Source: Proteobacteria bacterium SG_bin4 (GTDB lineage: Bacteria; Pseudomonadota; Gammaproteobacteria; Burkholderiales; Nitrosomonadaceae). Taken from it: DNA of 64,000 bases. Below the pieces are notes generated by a model, which saw only the letters and a program-made list of their open reading frames with translations, was not told the origin of the DNA and made no database searches. The stretch is taken from contig LWDH01000015.1 in the NCBI GenBank assembly GCA_002083395.1, forward strand, positions 21,055-85,054. The letters run 5' to 3'. Below are positions 60,443 through 64,000 of this stretch, piece by piece. The first letter of the stretch is position 1. Every line of letters starts with the position of its first letter. Position numbers and translations under genes: made by a program.

Positions 60443-60814
60443 ATGGGCGTGTCAATACCGCACTCAAAACTGATCTTTAAGATGCTATTAATTTTTTCTT
60501 TTGTTTGTTTTGCAAATGGCTTCGCTCTAGCGGAACAAAGCAAGTCCGTTATCATTATGGTCGGCGCTGAAGGCCCAAGCGGCTGCGAATTGCTTGGTAA
60601 AGTCGTTGGCTCTTCAAAAGAAGGAGATGTTCAAGCAGACAATGTTCCGTATACCGAACGCTTGATGAAAGCAAGGAATCATTTGGTCGAAGCGACCCAG
60701 AAACTGGGTGGGGATACCGTACATATCATTCAATCCAATAACTCCGGAAAATATGAAATTCCCGGCGGGGGAAAAGAAATTATCCATATCGGCAATGCCT
60801 ATCGATGCAAATAA
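60443..60814 (+). CDS. DUF4156-like exported protein
   Basis: 123 aa. A signal peptide (to about residue 30, GFALAEQ) is followed by GPSGCELLGKVVG and YTERLMKARNHLVEATQKLGGDTVHIIQ, the pattern of DUF4156 and RcsF-like small envelope proteins, in which two cysteines (here CELLG and the last YRCK) may form a disulfide. Function is unknown. Confidence 0.7.
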   Translation: MGVSIPHSKLIFKMLLIFSFVCFANGFALAEQSKSVIIMVGAEGPSGCELLGKVVGSSKEGDVQADNVPYTERLMKARNHLVEATQKLGGDTVHIIQSNNSGKYEIPGGGKEIIHIGNAYRCK

Positions 60815-61070
60815 CATCGCGAAGATATCAATAAATCGTCTGCGCAGGCGATTCGTTATGCCCGGTAATGCGCAAAACTTTACTGATTGCTGCAAAGAAT
60901 CCGGAACTGAGATTTTCTTTACTTACACACAAATTGTGTTGGCTGGTACGACACACAGGTTGGATAATAGCGGCCGGTAACAAGATCAGATTGATTTATT
61001 ATGATAATTTCAGTAAGTTAACAGCTTTATTTAAGAAACTCACATCATAAGAATAATTAACTAACAAGTG

Positions 61071-63326
61071 ATGAATACCAATATCCCTATTGCCAGTGAA
61101 CTATTTCAGAAGAATTTCACTGCGACTGATTATTTCGACCTGACTAAAGCCGAACAAGCAAGAATTCTTCAATTTCAACAGGAGATTCTCCAGTTGGTCG
61201 TATTAGGGGATGATTGCAAAGAAGTCTGCGAAACCGTTTGTTTATTGCTGGAACAGCTGCTGGATAACGCGGTTGCGACGGTTATGCTGCTGGATAAAGA
61301 AAAGCAATGCATGAATGTCTTCGCGGCTCCAAGCGTTCCAGAAGCGTGCATCATACAACTGAATGGCTTACGTCCGGGACCGGAAGCCGGATCCTGCGGC
61401 AATGCGGTATTCCGTCAAGAACCGGTATATATTGAAAGCACGATCGATGATCCGCGCTGGCAAAGCATCCGGCAGTTAGCCATTGATTTTAACATTCTCT
61501 CTTGTTGGTCAATGCCGATACGAAGCAAAGGCGGCGAATGTATCGGTTCTTTTGCGCTTTCCAGTTTCGAACGCCGATTGCCCAGCCCGTTTCACCGCAA
61601 GCTGCTGGAAATTGGGTCATTCATTATCGGCATCGCGCTTGAACAGCAAAAAATCAATGAGCAATTAAATCTCTCCAGCAAGGTTTTCGAGAATAGCCCA
61701 GAAGCGATTATGATCGCCGACGCCGACAAGTTGATCATTTCCATTAACCGGGCATTGAGCAAAATTACCGGGTATTCACCCGAGGAAGTCATCGGTAAAC
61801 CGGTATCGATTGTAACTTCGATACGTCACGGCACAAAGTTTTTCCAGAAAATCTGGTTGAGTGTAAAGCAGTTTAATCATTGGCAAGGCGAAGTCTGGGG
61901 AAGAAATAAGCGAGGACTTGAATACCCGGCTTGGTTCAGCATTACACCGGTGCTTGGTAAGGACAATGTCATCAACTACTATCTGATTAACTTTTCCGAT
62001 ATCACCGACAAAAAGAAATCGTATGAAATTATTTGGCGGCAAGCCAATTATGATTCTTTAACCGGGTTACCCAATCGCAACATGTTTCATGACCGGCTGG
62101 ATCATGAAATTAAAAACGCCTCCCGCACTGGCGTCAAATTGGCTGTTCTCTTCATCGATTTAGACCGCTTCAAAGAAGTCAACGATTCATTCGGCCACAG
62201 CATTGGCGATGCCTTATTGGCTGAAGCCGCCAAACGGCTTAATCGTTGCGTGCGCGAAACCGATACCGTTGCACGTCTCGGCGGCGATGAATTCACCATT
62301 ATCTTGAATGGAATCAGCGATCAACGTTGCGCAGAAATGATTATTCAGATGATCCTTGTCGAATTGGCCAAACCCTTTCATCTCAATTCCAAGCAAGCCT
62401 ACGTATCGGCAAGTATCGGCGTTACATTTTTCCCGGATGATGCCGGTGACGCCGAATCATTGATGAAAAATGCCGATCAGGCGATGTACGCAGCCAAAAA
62501 TAGCGGACGCAATTGCTGGAGTTGCTTCACATCCAATATGCGCACCGCGACTGAAATCCGTTCGCGGACCGCTTACGAACTCCGCCATGCGTTGCGATCT
62601 GAACAATTCTTCTTGACCTATCAGCCGATCGTCGAGCTCGCGACGGGGCGTGTATACAAAGCTGAAGCGCTTATCCGCTGGCAGCACCCCGAACGGGGCG
62701 TTGTTTATCCTGCTGAATTTATTACCATCGCTGAAGAAATCAACTTGATCACCGACATTGGCGATTGGGTTTTTAAGCAAGCGGCAAATCAAGTTGCGTA
62801 CTGGCAAGCAAATTTCAACAAAGATTTTCAAATCAGCATCAATAAATCGCCCAAGCAATTTATCAGCAAACTGAGTGATTGGGTCAATCATCTGCAAGAG
62901 CGCAAAATCAACGGCAAAAGCATCATTGTTGAAATTACCGAAAATTTATTGCTCGATGTGCACGAATTGGTGGTAAAACAACTACTCAACTACCGCGACG
63001 CCGGCGTGCAAGTGGCGATCGACGATTTCGGGACCGGCTATTCGTCCCTGTCTTATTTGAAGAAATTTGATATCGATTATCTTAAAATCGACCAATCGTT
63101 CATCGCGAACTTGGACAGCGAATCGTATGACCGCATTTTATGCGAAGCGGTTATCACCATGGCGCATCGGCTTGGCATGAAAGTCGTTGCCGAAGGTGTG
63201 GAAACGGAATCGCAGAAACAATTGCTAACGGATATGGGGTGCGACTACGGTCAAGGTTATTTTTTCAGCAAACCTTTGACAGTCGATAAATTTGAAACCT
63301 TCTTGCAAAGCAAGGGCGGTCAATAA
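61071..63326 (+). CDS. GAF-PAS-GGDEF-EAL cyclic-di-GMP signalling protein
   Basis: 751 aa from ATG 61071 (a GTG lies one codon before). A GAF domain (about 30-185; RPGPEAGSCGNAVFRQEPVYI) is followed by a PAS domain (about 205-310; NSPEAIMIADADKLIISINRA), a GGDEF domain (RLGGDEF intact, with RETD five residues before it as inhibitory I-site) and an EAL domain (KAEALIRWQHP, ITENLL, DDFGTGYSSL, EGVETESQ). Both halves keep catalytic residues, so it could make and destroy c-di-GMP. No membrane helix, so sensing is cytoplasmic. Confidence 0.95.
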   Translation: MNTNIPIASELFQKNFTATDYFDLTKAEQARILQFQQEILQLVVLGDDCKEVCETVCLLLEQLLDNAVATVMLLDKEKQCMNVFAAPSVPEACIIQLNGLRPGPEAGSCGNAVFRQEPVYIESTIDDPRWQSIRQLAIDFNILSCWSMPIRSKGGECIGSFALSSFERRLPSPFHRKLLEIGSFIIGIALEQQKINEQLNLSSKVFENSPEAIMIADADKLIISINRALSKITGYSPEEVIGKPVSIVTSIRHGTKFFQKIWLSVKQFNHWQGEVWGRNKRGLEYPAWFSITPVLGKDNVINYYLINFSDITDKKKSYEIIWRQANYDSLTGLPNRNMFHDRLDHEIKNASRTGVKLAVLFIDLDRFKEVNDSFGHSIGDALLAEAAKRLNRCVRETDTVARLGGDEFTIILNGISDQRCAEMIIQMILVELAKPFHLNSKQAYVSASIGVTFFPDDAGDAESLMKNADQAMYAAKNSGRNCWSCFTSNMRTATEIRSRTAYELRHALRSEQFFLTYQPIVELATGRVYKAEALIRWQHPERGVVYPAEFITIAEEINLITDIGDWVFKQAANQVAYWQANFNKDFQISINKSPKQFISKLSDWVNHLQERKINGKSIIVEITENLLLDVHELVVKQLLNYRDAGVQVAIDDFGTGYSSLSYLKKFDIDYLKIDQSFIANLDSESYDRILCEAVITMAHRLGMKVVAEGVETESQKQLLTDMGCDYGQGYFFSKPLTVDKFETFLQSKGGQ

Positions 63327-63363
63327 GCTTCGCAACGGTTTCCGGATTAGACGACGATACCGA

Positions 63364-63980
63364 ATGATTTTCTCACGAACTGTTATTTCATTTTTTTCAT
63401 TATAGCTACGCTCATCGGTTGTGTTCCTCCCATTGCCTTGAATCGGGCAATTGAAGTTTATGACAAGGCTGCAATCCACGCCGAATCGCGGCAGCTATTG
63501 ACTAATATTGCTCGCGCGCAACACCATGAACCCTTGCATTTTACCCGCGTTTCAAGTATCGCTGCGACTTTCAACTTCAGCGCCAATGCAGGCGCAACTC
63601 CCGCATTAATCGGGGAAAGCGGTGGTTTTCTGGCACCGGTATTCGGCGCAGGTGTTGCGGAAAATCCGACATTCAGCATCGACCCTATCGCAGGCGACGA
63701 GTTTACCAAACGTATTCTCACCCCCTTCAGTCATCACAAGCTAACACTGTTACTCCGCCAGCATTTCGATATTGACTTACTGTTGCGGATGATGGCACAA
63801 GAAGTACATTTACACCGGCATGAAGTAAAGCAGCCTATCGCCGACAGATCGCAGGAAAAGCACAAGCATAAACACCAGCAGCATCATAACCCTATAACAT
63901 CAAAAGAACTTTCAAAAGAAATAGATTCTGATGCGCAAAAAAATAATCACCAGTTTCTTCCCGATAGGGGGTGTAAATAA
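63364..63980 (+). pseudogene. Lipoprotein gene frameshifted in a T7 run
   Basis: The main frame is open from 63351 but has no ATG, GTG or TTG before TTG 63438. Upstream in frame it reads FIIATLIGC, a perfect lipobox. ATG 63364 in the neighbouring frame gives MIFSRTVISFF and, if the seven T at 63391-63397 were eight, continues straight into FIIATLIGCVPPIALNRAI. The mature part contains LLTNIARAQHHEPLHFT, VSSIAATFNFSANAGATP and GDEFTKRILTPF, conserved in a family of uncharacterised lipoproteins. The C-terminal 60 residues are His/Lys-rich and short of the family length, perhaps a second lesion. Slippage or a sequencing error are alternatives. Confidence 0.6.
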
Positions 63981-64000
63981 TTTTGTGTAAATGGTCATAT

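Noticed and set aside
60830..60862. Palindrome around TCTGCGCAGGCGAT as another MITE-A copy
   Set aside because: Only the short palindromic centre resembles the element; neither terminal repeat is present.
1..64000. tRNA or rRNA genes
   Set aside because: No T-arm plus CCA-like end or rRNA segment was recognised on either strand; a covariance-model scan would be needed to exclude them.

Overview
The window reads as chromosome of a betaproteobacterium, most likely a Nitrosomonas-type member of the Nitrosomonadaceae. The pointers are a class I phosphoribulokinase (Calvin cycle), a formate/nitrite transporter, two PEP-CTERM proteins plus a TIGR04073-type exosortase-associated protein, accessory [NiFe]-hydrogenase maturation genes, and the betaproteobacterial neighbourhood polA / LOG protein / DUF2782 / thrB. 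No amo, hao or rRNA genes are present, so ammonia oxidation is an inference. No tRNA, CRISPR array, transposase gene or prophage was recognised.

Layout. Positions 1-12.3 kb are a glycogen locus. A ROK-kinase tail is followed by glgB, transcribed leftwards and overlapping by 4 nt a TIR + formylglycine-generating-enzyme-like gene. Rightwards come glgC, two GH57 glucan-active enzymes, pgi and glgA, closed by a terminator. Positions 12.4-20.4 kb hold a PEP-CTERM protein with a thrombospondin-C-like domain, a formate/nitrite channel, hemW, an ABC exporter pair (ybbP, ybbA) divergent from tesA, and rluC. Positions 20.4-29.4 kb are housekeeping: rne with a long leader, polA, LOG, DUF2782, thrB and a membrane protein with a metal-binding-like tail. 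Positions 29.4-41 kb, all leftward, hold a two-gene beta-oxidation unit, an ArsC/Spx-like protein, a cupin, a binding-protein / histidine-kinase / response-regulator trio, uvrD and prkB.

Positions 41-49 kb are accessory: small lipoproteins and membrane proteins, a gene remnant, a MITE-like repeat, ygfX divergent from ygfZ, and a dynamin-like GTPase. Positions 48.5-54.9 kb hold lemA with two TPM-domain genes, then a rightward hydrogenase maturation set (protease, hupE, hypA, hypB, short hypF) ending at an Hsp33 gene that has lost two of its four zinc cysteines. Positions 55-64 kb hold two MITE-like elements flanking a second PEP-CTERM gene, PPK2 next to a CYTH-CHAD protein, a second lemA coupled to a GIDE-domain protein with an EF-hand, a GGDEF-EAL protein, and a lipoprotein gene frameshifted in a T-run.

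How the genes work together. GlgC makes ADP-glucose, GlgA elongates, GlgB branches, the GH57 enzymes probably remodel or degrade alpha-glucan, and Pgi links to central sugar phosphates: a complete storage module, sensible for a CO2 fixer. PPK2 and CYTH-CHAD suggest a second, polyphosphate-based storage and energy function. The hydrogenase maturation genes lack hypCDE and structural subunits here, so they must serve an enzyme encoded elsewhere. The items I would look at first are the TIR/pseudo-FGE gene coupled to glgB, the zinc-ligand-poor Hsp33, the TSP_C-like PEP-CTERM protein, the short HypF, and the small inverted-repeat elements.
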